DNA of 64,000 nucleotides from Nonomuraea solani (GTDB lineage Bacteria > Actinomycetota > Actinomycetes > Streptosporangiales > Streptosporangiaceae). Shown here piece after piece: positions 22,732 to 30,848 of this stretch. Where the stretch lies: the NCBI RefSeq assembly GCF_900108335.1, contig NZ_FNVT01000020.1:62001-126000 (forward strand), given 5' to 3'. Position numbers and translations under genes: made by a program. Position 1 is the stretch's first letter; each line of letters starts with the position of its first letter. Below the pieces are notes generated by a model. That model was not told the DNA's origin. It searched no databases and was given only the letters and a program-made list of their open reading frames with translations.

Positions 22732-23469
22732 GTGAAAAAGGTCGAGGTCGTCGTCGCCCACCACCAGTGCGCGACCCTGCGCGTTGGTGACGTGTTCCTG
22801 AAGATCGACGCCGATCAGACGCGCACCGACGTCGAGGTCGAGGCGATGGCCAGGGCGCCGATCCCGACGCCGGAGATCCTGTGGCGGAAGCCGCCCGTGC
22901 TCGCGCTCGCCGCCCTCCCGGGCAAGGCGCTCGGCCGCCTCGGCGAGCCGTCGGCCGCGTCGCCGGCGGCGTGGGCCGCGGCGGGTGCCGCCGTACGGAA
23001 GCTGCACGACGCGCCCCTGCCCCCGTGGCCCGGCCGGACCGCCGGCGAGATCGCCCCTGGCCTCGACCGCGAATGCGAGTGGCTCGTCGCGAACGACGTC
23101 CTTCCCGCCGGCCTGGTCACGCGTAACCGCCAGGTCGCCGAGGCCGCGCTGCGGCCGTGGACACCGGTGTTCACGCACGGCGACCTGCAGATCAGCCACG
23201 TGTTCGCCGACGGCGACCAGATCACCGGCGTGATCGACTGGTCCGAGGCGAGCCGGGGCGACGCCCTGCACGACCTCGCCATCTTGACGCTCGGCCACGA
23301 GGGGCATCTTGCCGACGTCGTCGCCGGCTACGGCACCGGCGTCGACCTCGACGTGATCCGCGCGTGGTGGTCGCTGCGCAGCCTGATGGCGATCCGCTGG
23401 CTGGTCGAGCACGGCTTCGACCCGTTCTTGCCGGGCTGCGAGGTCGACGTGCTGAGATCCCAGATGTGA
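22732..23469 (+). CDS. Aminoglycoside-phosphotransferase-like kinase
   Basis: 245-residue APH/choline-kinase fold. The catalytic loop reads TPVFTHGDLQISHVFADG: the HGD aspartate is present but the Asn usually found four positions further on is His. The metal-binding segment reads TGVIDWSEASRGDALHDLAI. The N-lobe is short, without a clear ATP-binding glycine loop. Many actinobacterial members phosphorylate small molecules other than aminoglycosides, so drug resistance should not be assumed. It lies 54 bases downstream of the STAND-like gene on the same strand but seems to have its own -10 element. Confidence 0.8.
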   Translation: MKKVEVVVAHHQCATLRVGDVFLKIDADQTRTDVEVEAMARAPIPTPEILWRKPPVLALAALPGKALGRLGEPSAASPAAWAAAGAAVRKLHDAPLPPWPGRTAGEIAPGLDRECEWLVANDVLPAGLVTRNRQVAEAALRPWTPVFTHGDLQISHVFADGDQITGVIDWSEASRGDALHDLAILTLGHEGHLADVVAGYGTGVDLDVIRAWWSLRSLMAIRWLVEHGFDPFLPGCEVDVLRSQM

Positions 23470-23479
23470 GTCGCTGTCG

Positions 23480-24298
23480 CTAGAGGAACGCCGCCCGGTT
23501 CTCTTCTGCCCATGAGGCGAAGGTGCGCGCGGGACGCCCGGTCAGCTCCGCCACGACCGGCGTGAGCTCAGCGGGACGGCCGTCGCAGCTCTCCCAGTAG
23601 TCGAGGAGCGCGTCGCCGGTCGGCCCGTCCATGTACTGCGCCATCTCCGCCTTCCACTCCTCCCGGGTGACGTGCTTGACGGCGATGTCCCGCCCGGTGG
23701 CACGGGACAGGAGGTCGAGCTGGTCGGTGAAGGTGAGGGACTGCGGCCCGGTCACGGTGTACGGGCGGCCGCCGAGCGCGGGGTCCGCGAGCACGGCGGC
23801 GGCCACCGCGGCGACGTCGGCCTCGTGTACGGCGTCCACGTGCGCCCCCGGGTACGGCAGGCTGACCGGCGTCCCTGCCTTGATCGGCCACGACCAGGCC
23901 ATCGCGTTGCCGCAGAAGGTGCCGGGCCGCAGCAGCGTGCTCCGTACCGGTGAGGAGGTCAGCGCCCGTTCGGCGTCGGCGTGCGACTTGGCCAGCGGGC
24001 TGGCGTCGGGGTCGGGCGTGAGCACGGCCGAGGACGACAGCAGCACGATGTGCTCGACTCCGGCCGCGGCCGCCGTCGCGGCGAACTCGTCCGCGTGCGC
24101 CGGCTCGGCGTACAGGAACACCGAGGTCACGCCAGCCAGAGCGGTGGCGAAGGTGGACGGGTCGCGCAGGTCGCACCTGACGACCGACGGATCGGCCGGG
24201 GCCGAGGAGGCGGCGCGGACGGGCGTGTCCCGCTCGCGTAGGAGGCCGATGAGCGCGGTGGCGACGGCGCCGCGAGCGCCGGTGACAAGAGTGGTCAT
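23480..24298 (-). CDS. NmrA-like NAD(P)-binding protein (atypical SDR)
   Basis: 272 residues with an N-terminal Rossmann loop TTLVTGARGAVATALIGLLR, then SSVFLY-type strands, HIVLLSSSAVLTPDPD, the LLRPGTFCGNAM segment and a C-terminal helical part typical of the NmrA/atypical SDR group. Such proteins act as quinone or NADPH-dependent reductases or as redox-sensing regulators. It sits 18 bases downstream of the MFS transporter on the same strand, so it is co-transcribed with it and under the divergent MarR regulator. Confidence 0.87.
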   Translation of the reverse strand: MTTLVTGARGAVATALIGLLRERDTPVRAASSAPADPSVVRCDLRDPSTFATALAGVTSVFLYAEPAHADEFAATAAAAGVEHIVLLSSSAVLTPDPDASPLAKSHADAERALTSSPVRSTLLRPGTFCGNAMAWSWPIKAGTPVSLPYPGAHVDAVHEADVAAVAAAVLADPALGGRPYTVTGPQSLTFTDQLDLLSRATGRDIAVKHVTREEWKAEMAQYMDGPTGDALLDYWESCDGRPAELTPVVAELTGRPARTFASWAEENRAAFL

Positions 24299-24316
24299 GT
24301 CGGTAGATGTCCCTTC

Positions 24317-25699
24317 TTAGTGGTGGTTCTGTGGGCGGCGCGGCAGGAGCCACACCAGTCCGCAGCAGGTGAGAGTGGCGGCGATGACGACCAGGAGACT
24401 GTGCGTGACGGCCAGGTCCTGGGTCGCGGCATGGAAGTAGACCGTCGTCACGGCCGCGGCGCCGGCGGCGTTGGCCAGTTGCTGGGTGGCGCTGAGCACG
24501 CCTCCCGCGCTTCCGGCCTGGTGGCGTTCGAGGTCGCCCATGGTGACGTCGAAGACGGTGCCGAAGCAGGTGCCGAGGCCGAGGCCGACGACGAAGACGG
24601 GCGGCACCAGGGCCCACGCTCCGCCCGGTACGACGGCGAGCAGCCAGAGGGCTCCGAGCAGGGTGACGCCCAGGCCGATCGCGATCAGGACGCGGCCCAG
24701 CCGGGTGACGAGGCGGTGGCAGGCCACGGAGGCGACGACGATGCCCAGGGCGACGGGGGTCAGGTGCAGCGCGGCCCGTAGGGGTGAGTAGCCCAGGCCG
24801 GTCTGCAGGAACAGCGCCAGGACGTACAGCAGGCCGGACACGGCGGCGAAGAACACGACGCCCAGCACGAGCCCGGCGGTGAAGCCGCGGTGGCGCAGCA
24901 GCGACGGCTCGATCAGCGGGTTACGGGCCGTGCGCTGGCGCAGGCAGAACAGCCCGGCGAAGGCCAGCCCGCCGGCCAGGCACAGGAACGGGCGCGCCGA
25001 CCAGCCGCCGGCCGAGCCGTCGATCAGGCCGTAGAGCAGCCCGAGCAGGGCCACCCCGAGGAGCGCGGCGCCGGGGGCGTCGACGGCCGTGTTCCGGTCG
25101 CCGTCGTCGGCGGGCAGCAGGCGGACGGCGGCGAGCAGGGCGCCGCCGCCGAGGACGATGTTGATCAGGAACATGGCGCGCCAGCCGAGTCCGAGCAGGT
25201 CGGCCTGGATGAGGAAGCCGCCCAGGACCGGGCCGGCCACGGAGGAGGCGCCGAGTGCCGGGGCGAAGAGGCTGTACGCCTTGCCGAGCTGGTCGCGGGG
25301 GAAGGTGGCGGCGAGGATGCCGTACCCCTGCGGGATCATGAGCGCCCCGAACGCCCCCTGGACGATCCGCGCGGCGATGAGCGTGCCCGGGTCGCCGGCC
25401 AGGCCGCAGGCGATCGAGGCGAGGGTGAAGCCGGTCAGGCCGGTGAGGAAGACGCGGCGGCGGCCGTACCGGTCGCCGAGGCGCCCGCCGGTGACCAGCA
25501 GGACGCCGAGCGCGAGCGCGTAGCCGGCGCCGAGCCACTGGACGAGCGCCTGCCCGCCGCCGAGATCGGCGGTGATGGCAGGGGCGGCGAGGTTGGTGAT
25601 GGTGGCGTCGAGCAGGTCGAGCACGGCGGCGGCGAGAACGACCGCCAGGACGGCCCACCGGCCGCCGGTGGTCGTCTCGGGCGAGGCGCGGATGAGCAT
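24317..25699 (-). CDS. MFS drug-efflux transporter (DHA2, 14-TM type)
   Basis: 460-residue membrane pump. The helix-1 motif DLLDATITNLAAPAITADL, GAGYALALGVLLVTGGRLGD with RYGRRRVFLTGL (motif A), and the AGPVLGGFLIQ motif C mark a DHA2-family proton-coupled exporter; about 14 membrane segments are expected. The start at 25699 (MLIRASPE) has ACGGAG 6 bases upstream; longer in-frame starts do not. It is divergent from a MarR regulator across an operator-rich 89-bp region and followed by an NmrA-like oxidoreductase, a common arrangement for inducible efflux of aromatic or redox-active compounds. Confidence 0.93.
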   Translation of the reverse strand: MLIRASPETTTGGRWAVLAVVLAAAVLDLLDATITNLAAPAITADLGGGQALVQWLGAGYALALGVLLVTGGRLGDRYGRRRVFLTGLTGFTLASIACGLAGDPGTLIAARIVQGAFGALMIPQGYGILAATFPRDQLGKAYSLFAPALGASSVAGPVLGGFLIQADLLGLGWRAMFLINIVLGGGALLAAVRLLPADDGDRNTAVDAPGAALLGVALLGLLYGLIDGSAGGWSARPFLCLAGGLAFAGLFCLRQRTARNPLIEPSLLRHRGFTAGLVLGVVFFAAVSGLLYVLALFLQTGLGYSPLRAALHLTPVALGIVVASVACHRLVTRLGRVLIAIGLGVTLLGALWLLAVVPGGAWALVPPVFVVGLGLGTCFGTVFDVTMGDLERHQAGSAGGVLSATQQLANAAGAAAVTTVYFHAATQDLAVTHSLLVVIAATLTCCGLVWLLPRRPQNHH

Positions 25700-25722
25700 G
25701 GGCATCTCCGTTAGAATGAAGG

Positions 25723-25764
25723 CGTGGCGCAAAGTTTGAGCCACGCAATGATTGCACGACGCAA
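25723..25764. promoter_or_regulatory. MarR operator cluster between the MFS and marR-type genes
   Basis: Three inverted repeats are packed here: CGTGGC (25723-25728) with GCCACG (25739-25744); GCAATGATTGC (25745-25755, perfect); and TTGC-N5-GCAA (25752-25764). They cover the space between the two divergent start codons. Confidence 0.6.
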
Positions 25765-25788
25765 ACTAATACGGGTACGGAGCCGCCT

Positions 25789-26250
25789 GTGTCAAACCGA
25801 GCCGAGACGTTGAAACGCATCGCCGACGAGAGCCAGCGCCATTACGCGGCCTACACGCTGTTCAACCAGGCCATGGCCGACCGGCTCGGCATCCACCCCA
25901 CCGACCTGCAGTGCGTGGCGCTGCTCGACCTGGAGCCGGGCCCGGTGAGCAGCGGCGAGCTCGCCCGCCTCACCGGCCTCACGCCCAGCGCCGCCACCCG
26001 GCTGGTCGACCGCCTGGACAAGGCCGGCCTCGTCGTACGCCAGACCGACCCCGACGACCGCAGGCGCGCCCTGGTCGCGCTCGCCCCCGAGGCCCGGGCG
26101 CGGATCAGCTCGGCCTGGGAGATCCCGGGCCGGGCGTTCAGTGAGGCGCTCGACCATTACGACGAGGCGGAGCTGGCCCTGATCGCGGACTTTCTTCGCA
26201 GAGCGGCCGCCGTCGGCCGCGCCCAGGCGGAGCGCCTCACGGAGGCTTAG
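25789..26250 (+). CDS. MarR-family transcriptional regulator
   Basis: 153 residues. Winged helix-turn-helix: LGIHPTDLQCVALLDLEPGP, LARLTGLTPSAATRLVDRLD and the wing VVRQTDPDDRRRALVALAPE. Flanking helices for dimerisation are present at both ends. GTG at 25789 has ACGGAG 6 bases upstream. It is divergent from an MFS exporter and NmrA-like gene and is expected to repress both, with release by an exported compound. The 3' end overlaps a decayed permease gene on the other strand by 14 bases. Confidence 0.94.
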   Translation: MSNRAETLKRIADESQRHYAAYTLFNQAMADRLGIHPTDLQCVALLDLEPGPVSSGELARLTGLTPSAATRLVDRLDKAGLVVRQTDPDDRRRALVALAPEARARISSAWEIPGRAFSEALDHYDEAELALIADFLRRAAAVGRAQAERLTEA

Positions 26251-26628
26251 AGAATTCGGCCACGGGGCGGCGGCCGCCGAGGTGGGCGAGAACGGCCCTC
26301 AGCGCCGCCACCGCCGGCACGGTGGCCGGCACCGTGGCGATGAGCCGCCAGGGTGCCGGAAGCGCGACTTTTCGCCGTCGCCGCAGGTGATCGCGTTGAT
26401 GGCGGCGAACGGCGCTCAGCCTCCAGGGAAGACGCCCAGGACGGCGCCGGCGAGCGCGGCCACCAGGGCGACGGTCGTGTCCCGTGGGGTGGCGCCGAGG
26501 GCGCGGGCCAGCGCCGCCGACGCGTGCCGGTTGTCGAGCACCGTCGCCCAGGTGATGACGATCGCGTTGACCGCCGCCGGCGTGAGCGGGATGACCGTCC
26601 AGACCAGGAGAATGTGCCGCTGCGCGTT
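26237..26628 (-). pseudogene. C-terminal remnant of an FtsX-like ABC permease
   Basis: Two pieces in different frames. The upstream one reads WTVIPLTPAAVNAIVIT, ALARALGATPRDTTVALVAA and LAGAVLGVFPGG and then stops. The other continues APWRLIATVPATVPAVAALR and AHLGGRRPVAEF. Together they match the last roughly 120 residues of macrolide/FtsX-type permeases (the ALGAT and ARRPVAE landmarks). The frameshift is near 26400, and the N-terminal 80% of the gene is absent. Confidence 0.7.
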
Positions 26629-27402
26629 TTACGCGTTCGGGTCCCAGTCTGCGAGCTGCTCCATCGGCTCGGTGTCGCCGGTGGTCTCCAGGCCGTCGAG
26701 CGGGGCGCGCGCGTAGAAGTAGAGGACCAGTTCGCTCGCTGCGCCTCGCATCGCCATGTCGCCCGGCTCCGCGTCGGCGGCGAGGTCGTCGCAGTGGACG
26801 CCGTCGGCGTTGAGGGTCAGGCGCCAGGAGCGGCCCTCGGTCGTGTGCAGGTCGATGGTCGCCGGCTTGAACGGCCAGGGGACGGTCGTCGCCGCGACGG
26901 TCGTCAGGAACTCGTCGACGCCCTCGACCGCGACGTCCGTCGGCAGCGGCTGTGCGGCCCCCTGGGTGAGCTGGGCGTCGTAGGTGTGGACGGCGATCTC
27001 CTGGATCTGGTGCCGGGCCACGGCTCCGCTGGTCTCCGGGGCCTGCGAGCGGCCCCACCAGGTCCAGCAGCCGCGGTCCGGGCCGGCCTCGCGCATCGCG
27101 TCGAGCATGAGCTCGGTCGACTCGGCGAGCCAGGCGTCCAGGGCTTCGCGGTCGCGGGGCGCGGTCGGGGCGCCCTTCGGGTCCGTCTTCGCCGGGGGCT
27201 CAGCGCCCGGGGCCGCCGCGACGATGGCGGCTTGGCGGCGGCGGCCGTCGCCGAGGTGCTGCGCCAGGTCGCGCAGCGTCCAGTCCGGGCAGGTCGGGAC
27301 CTGGACGTCAAGGTCGGGGGCGGACGCGATCGCGGCGCGGAACGCGGCCGAGCGTTCTTCGATCAGCCGCAGGACCTCGGGGAACTCCAAGATGTTTTGC
27401 AC
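26629..27402 (-). CDS. Maleylpyruvate isomerase-family mycothiol-dependent protein
   Basis: 257 residues with the two-domain MDMPI architecture. The N-terminal DinB-like helical bundle includes TCPDWTLRDLAQHLGDGRRR and the metal-binding helix RHQIQEIAVHTYDAQ, where His, Glu and His would be the ligands. The C-terminal domain begins near residue 175 (PATIDLHTTEG) and ends FYARAPLDGLETTGD. Family members are thiol-dependent isomerases or transferases using mycothiol. Substrate unknown; no pathway genes are adjacent. ATG start at 27402. Confidence 0.88.
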   Translation of the reverse strand: MQNILEFPEVLRLIEERSAAFRAAIASAPDLDVQVPTCPDWTLRDLAQHLGDGRRRQAAIVAAAPGAEPPAKTDPKGAPTAPRDREALDAWLAESTELMLDAMREAGPDRGCWTWWGRSQAPETSGAVARHQIQEIAVHTYDAQLTQGAAQPLPTDVAVEGVDEFLTTVAATTVPWPFKPATIDLHTTEGRSWRLTLNADGVHCDDLAADAEPGDMAMRGAASELVLYFYARAPLDGLETTGDTEPMEQLADWDPNA

Positions 27403-27534
27403 GTCGGTTGTGTATCACGGCGCTCCGGCCGCCGGGTAGCGAATTTGTCGACGAGCGCGTCGACGTCCTGTCGGATCTCCACCAGCACGAGGAACGGCCC
27501 CACCAACAGGGCCGGAAATAGTGCAGTCAACAGG

Positions 27535-27713
27535 GCGCCACCTGCGCAGCAGGCTGTAGGCGTGGCTGCGGACGCTGCCGGTGCTGAAGTCCAGGAGGAA
27601 CCGGTGGATCGGTTGCACGGTTCTCCCTTCGTCGTCGAGGACCAGCCAAGGCACCACGCCCGTCCCCAGCGGGGCAGGTGGATCGATCGGATGTCGCGAG
27701 GTGGCTCGTTCAC
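27535..27713 (-). pseudogene. N-terminal fragment of a tyrosine recombinase/integrase
   Basis: Two overlapping frames carry what looks like the arm/SAM-like N-terminal domain of a site-specific integrase. The first is NEPPRDIRSIHLPRWGR from the GTG at 27713; after a frameshift near 27660 it continues WLVLDDEGRTVQPIHRF and GSVRSHAYSLLRRWR. The catalytic domain (R-HxxR-Y) is missing. This marks a past mobile element insertion or excision site. Identification rests on pattern recognition only. Confidence 0.5.
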
Positions 27714-27929
27714 GTCGTTGCGCTCCTTGCGCTCGGGGGTGCGCAACGTGCACCGGCTACGTCACGGAGGATGAGCTTCATCGCGGCGTAATGCGTGGTA
27801 GTCCGGTCAACGGTTCCGTGCCGCCCGGCCGCTCACCCCGTTCCGCCTGGCCACTGCCCGTTTTCGCGCGTACGCACGCCGCGGTCTGCCCTGCTGGCGG
27901 TGGGGCCAGGCCCACCCCTCGGGTGGCGA

Positions 27930-28087
27930 TTTCCCACCCCGGCCCCGGCTCGGCCACGGTCCAGTACCAGTGGCACGGCCACGGCCTCTACAACGCGGGC
28001 AACTCCTGCATCATCTCCCACGTCAACCGCTACCTGATCAGCCTCCGCCTCCCCACACCGGGCACGGTGTGCCGCAAGACCACCTGA
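27930..28087 (+). pseudogene. C-terminal remnant of a TAP-like alpha/beta hydrolase
   Basis: One frame reads HPGPGSATVQYQWHGHG, YNAGNSCIISHVNRYLISLR and PTPGTVCRKTT, then stops. This matches the end of secreted tripeptidyl-aminopeptidase-like hydrolases: catalytic His in a GHG-like turn, a Cys in NAGNSCI and a terminal GTVC. Upstream coding sequence for the nucleophile is absent. Its stop codon lies at the start of the 57-bp repeat array. Confidence 0.45.
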
Positions 28088-28361
28088 CGACCGACCGGTC
28101 CTGACACCGAACCAACCGCACTCGTGCCAGGACCGCAGCGTTGCCCGGTGACCGTCAGCCGGTCCTGACGGTCAAACGACCGCGCAGGGCCGCAGCGCTG
28201 CCACCTGCCGTCAGCCGATCCCCGCGGTGGAACCACTGCGCGAAGGTCGCAGCGTCGTCCCCCACGGCCAGCCGGTTCTGGCGGTGGAGCAACCGCGTCA
28301 AAACCGCGAGGCCGTCACCTGGTCGCCTCGCGGTCTTGACTCTGGAAGATCCGCGCAAGCG
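28077..28361. repeat. Array of five imperfect 57-bp tandem repeats
   Basis: Boundaries fall at 28077, 28134, 28191, 28248 and 28305, each exactly 57 bp apart. Units 2-4 begin with CGCAGCG; unit 5 begins CGCGAGG and unit 1 is the most diverged. Shared features are a CAGCCGGT-like core and a CGCG segment near the end. Unit 2 holds a perfect hairpin (GACCGTCAG at 28150-28158, CTGACGGTC at 28165-28173), and unit 5 a stronger one at 28304-28333. The length is a multiple of three, but no frame gives a convincing protein. Confidence 0.75.
28304..28333. terminator. Strong hairpin in the last 57-bp repeat
   Basis: CCGCGAGGC (28304-28312) and GCCTCGCGG (28325-28333) are perfect 9-bp arms with a 12-nt loop, followed by TCTTGACT. 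It would work as a terminator on either strand, though no intact gene ends here. Confidence 0.5.
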
Positions 28362-28749
28362 CACCGGGTCGTGTTGTCCACGGATCTGCCGCCAGGTGGA
28401 CGGGGCGCCAAGCGTGTCCTGCACATGATCGCCATGAGCCGTCTACCTCACGACGCACGCACGCACGTCTACGCGGCCCACCCGCCTCAGCAAAAGCCAG
28501 CCGAAGGGAGATCCCGCGCTACATCGCATCGCCCGCGACGATGTTCACCGCATCCGTCCTCGCCCACACCATGGTGACGACGCGGCACCCCCAACCGCTC
28601 GCGACTGCCGCCAGGACATTGGCCCGTGGAGCCGTTTGTGCAGGTGCCGTATTGACCTGCGACGACGATGCGTTGACCAGCATGGCTAATCAACATCTCC
28701 GGCGATAGGCAAGGACCTCAAGCGGTCCGATCGACCTACGGAGGTAGTG
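28362..28749. other. Non-coding stretch before the secreted unknown protein
   Basis: No gene recognised. The last 30 bases hold the ribosome site CGGAGGT (28739-28745) for the next gene, and the overall GC content falls towards that end. The promoter is not clear. Confidence 0.5.
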
Positions 28750-29868
28750 ATGCACACCCGCTCACGGCGGCGAATCGCGGTTGCCGGTCTGGCCTGTGCC
28801 GTGGCCCTCACCGGGACGGCGCTGGCCGAATCCGGTCTCTCGTACGCCGATTCGCAGCAGCAGCGTCAGACCGTACAGATCAGGCAGACCAAGGGCGATC
28901 AGGTGGTCGAAAGGGCACGGGCGAACTTCCTTGTTCCGGATGCGAGTGTCAAGGCCGACGTTGATGTTCTCAAAGTCGCGTTACGCGAGGTGAAGAAGGG
29001 TAAGAGCGTGGCTTTCAACATCGGCGTGGGCAAGGAGAAAATAGCCTCCGCGCTCGGCACTCTCGGCAAGGACGCGAATGCGGCGGAGGTTCTCGCGCAG
29101 TGGACGGACCTGGGGGCCGATCGAGCCCGTGCCGGAACGGCCGCGTACACGGCCAAAGAGCGGAAATTCTTCGGCAACTTCACCACGCCCCTGACCAGGC
29201 TCACCCAGACCTATCCGAAATCGCAGGCGAAGTACTGGCTGAAGAACACCCCGCCCCAGGTGGTCGATTCCGTGTTCGCCGCCGCGACCGCTGATCTCCC
29301 GGCCGATCAGCTTTACGTGTACGCGTACAAGGAAGGGCTGGTCGATTATGTGCGCGATCAGATCGGGCTGGCCAAGACCGCCGACCCGACCGTCGCACAA
29401 CTCGAAGGCGTCAGGACCACCAGCACGATCTCGGGTTATGTGTATCTCGGCACGGACGACTTCTTCACCGACCTGACCGCCGCCAAGAAACCCGCTTCAA
29501 GCTTCCTGCCCCCGGGTTTCGACCTGAAGAAGGTCGCCCTCGACAGGCGGACCAACGAGAAGGGCCGCGAGGTGCAGTCGGCCAGGTTCCCCAATTTGCG
29601 GATGGGCCTGCAAGGACTCGCCGCCCTGGTACGCCGCCATCGCGCGCTGTTCCTGGCCGATGTCAAAACCTACGGATACGCGGCTCCCACGCAGGCCGAG
29701 CTCGTTTACTGGACCTACGTCTACTTCAATGCGGGGGAGTTCAACGGGCAACTCAAGAAGTACGCGGGTGCCCGCAGGCTGGGTGACTGGATCGCCAGAG
29801 GGGAGTACCCCAATTCGATCAGGGTTCTGGAGAGCTGGCGCATGATCAACAGCATGAAGATCTTCTAG
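28750..29868 (+). CDS. Secreted protein of unknown function
   Basis: 372-residue exported protein I do not recognise. A signal peptide with an RSRRR n-region and the hydrophobic VAGLACAVALTGTALA core spans residues 1-30. The mature part is Lys-rich and helical. The C-terminal 100 residues (KTYGYAAPTQAELVYWTYVY, FNAGEFNGQLKKYAGARRLG, and a final SWRMINSMKIF) look like a compact conserved domain, vaguely like lysozyme- or injection-system-associated proteins. No Cys pairs or catalytic motif stand out. GC content and codon use are lower than neighbours (AAG, TTC and GAT more frequent), which hints at transfer. ATG at 28750 follows GGAGGT; an in-frame GTG at 28747 is too close. Confidence 0.75.
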   Translation: MHTRSRRRIAVAGLACAVALTGTALAESGLSYADSQQQRQTVQIRQTKGDQVVERARANFLVPDASVKADVDVLKVALREVKKGKSVAFNIGVGKEKIASALGTLGKDANAAEVLAQWTDLGADRARAGTAAYTAKERKFFGNFTTPLTRLTQTYPKSQAKYWLKNTPPQVVDSVFAAATADLPADQLYVYAYKEGLVDYVRDQIGLAKTADPTVAQLEGVRTTSTISGYVYLGTDDFFTDLTAAKKPASSFLPPGFDLKKVALDRRTNEKGREVQSARFPNLRMGLQGLAALVRRHRALFLADVKTYGYAAPTQAELVYWTYVYFNAGEFNGQLKKYAGARRLGDWIARGEYPNSIRVLESWRMINSMKIF

Positions 29869-30166
29869 AGCGAATGGCGGGGCGGACGGTTCGAGGGGTC
29901 TTTGAAGGCCGCGTCCCGCCAGCGGCGGCTCGTCCTCATATCGAGGAACCAGGTGGCAATGGGCGTGATCGACGCTCTGTCCACCGGTCGAGCCGACATT
30001 CCAGCCGTCGGGGTTATGTGACGTGGTAAGCCGTTCCTGCGAGGAATGATCTCGCCGAACCCTCGGGGTCGTGTCCTTGGCGTACATGGCAGAGCGGTGA
30101 TCATTGGATAGGACGATTGCCGGCTCGATGCTCGGAAAGGCAGAAAGGGCAGTCGGGCATTCACCG

Positions 30167-30760
30167 TCAGTCCGTCTTCGCCTGGGTACGCCGGGCGTAG
30201 GCGCGGGCGGCGCGGGCGCGGTCGCCGCAGCGGGTGGAGCACCAGTGGCGGCGGCCGTGGCGCAGCAGGTAGCGCGTGCAGGGAGCGGATTCGCAGCTGG
30301 TGAGACGCTCGGCGTCGGGGCTGGTGAGGAGGTCGGCCGCGTTGGCCGAGAGGGCCGCGAGGGCGTGGTCGAGGATCTCGTTGAGCGGGTGCGGGGCCGC
30401 GCGGTAGGGGCCGTTCTTGTCGTCCCAGTACAGCAGGGCGGCTGTGGGAACCCTGCTCAGCGCGTCGTTGACGGCGGCCAGCGCCGCCGGCAGGGCGGGG
30501 ATCCCAGCCACGCGGGCGGCGAACAGCGCCCTGAGGTGTTCGCGCAACGAGCGCAGTTGCGTCGTGCACATCTCCTGCAGCCCGGCGCCCTCCGGGGCGA
30601 GATCGCGCCCGGCGAGCCACCGGTTCGCCCCTGCGGGAGTGCCGAGGAAGTCGATGAACTGCCCGCCGGGCAGCGCGATGGCGCTGTTGACGAAGTCGAG
30701 GGCGACGTAACGCTCCGCCCCCGGCGCGGGCGGCAACTCGGTCTCGGGGCTCTCGCTCAT
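30167..30760 (-). CDS. CGNR zinc-finger regulator (ABATE/CGNR family)
   Basis: 197 residues. The N-terminal ABATE-like part includes ERYVALDFVNSAIALPGGQF and LREHLRALFAARVAG. The C-terminal zinc finger reads CESAPCTRYLL then RHWCSTRCGDRARAARAYAR, with four Cys ligands and CGDR in place of the usual CGNR. These are predicted DNA-binding transcription factors. The start at 30760 (MSESPETELP) is chosen over 30769. Divergent from a metallo-beta-lactamase-fold gene, with three copies of one box between them, so it is the obvious local regulator. Confidence 0.9.
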   Translation of the reverse strand: MSESPETELPPAPGAERYVALDFVNSAIALPGGQFIDFLGTPAGANRWLAGRDLAPEGAGLQEMCTTQLRSLREHLRALFAARVAGIPALPAALAAVNDALSRVPTAALLYWDDKNGPYRAAPHPLNEILDHALAALSANAADLLTSPDAERLTSCESAPCTRYLLRHGRRHWCSTRCGDRARAARAYARRTQAKTD

Positions 30761-30785
30761 GGCTCTCATGGTACGGCTTGCGCTC

Positions 30786-30842
30786 ATCCGTGAGAAGCCG
30801 CTACCGTTCCTCACGGATAGCCAAGCATTTATCCGTGAGGAG
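30786..30842. promoter_or_regulatory. Triple ATCCGTGAG operator in a divergent promoter
   Basis: ATCCGTGAG occurs at 30786-30794 (plus), 30810-30818 (minus) and 30831-30839 (plus). The second and third copies share TATCCGTGAGGA as an inverted pair. The third overlaps the GAGGAG ribosome site (30837-30842) of the gene starting at 30849, so a bound protein would block both transcription and translation start. Confidence 0.7.
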
Positions 30843-30848
30843 TTCGAC

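Noticed and set aside
20878..23412. 844-codon minus-strand frame
   Set aside because: Antisense to the STAND-like and phosphotransferase genes; composition typical of shadow frames.
22732..23469. Calling the gene an aminoglycoside resistance kinase
   Set aside because: The catalytic loop lacks the usual Asn and the N-lobe is short; general family membership is all that can be supported.
27833..28021. Minus-strand 62-codon frame
   Set aside because: Overlaps the better-supported hydrolase remnant on the plus strand and has no start signals.
28077..28361. 57-bp repeats as a CRISPR array
   Set aside because: The whole unit repeats imperfectly; there are no identical repeats separated by unique spacers and no cas genes.
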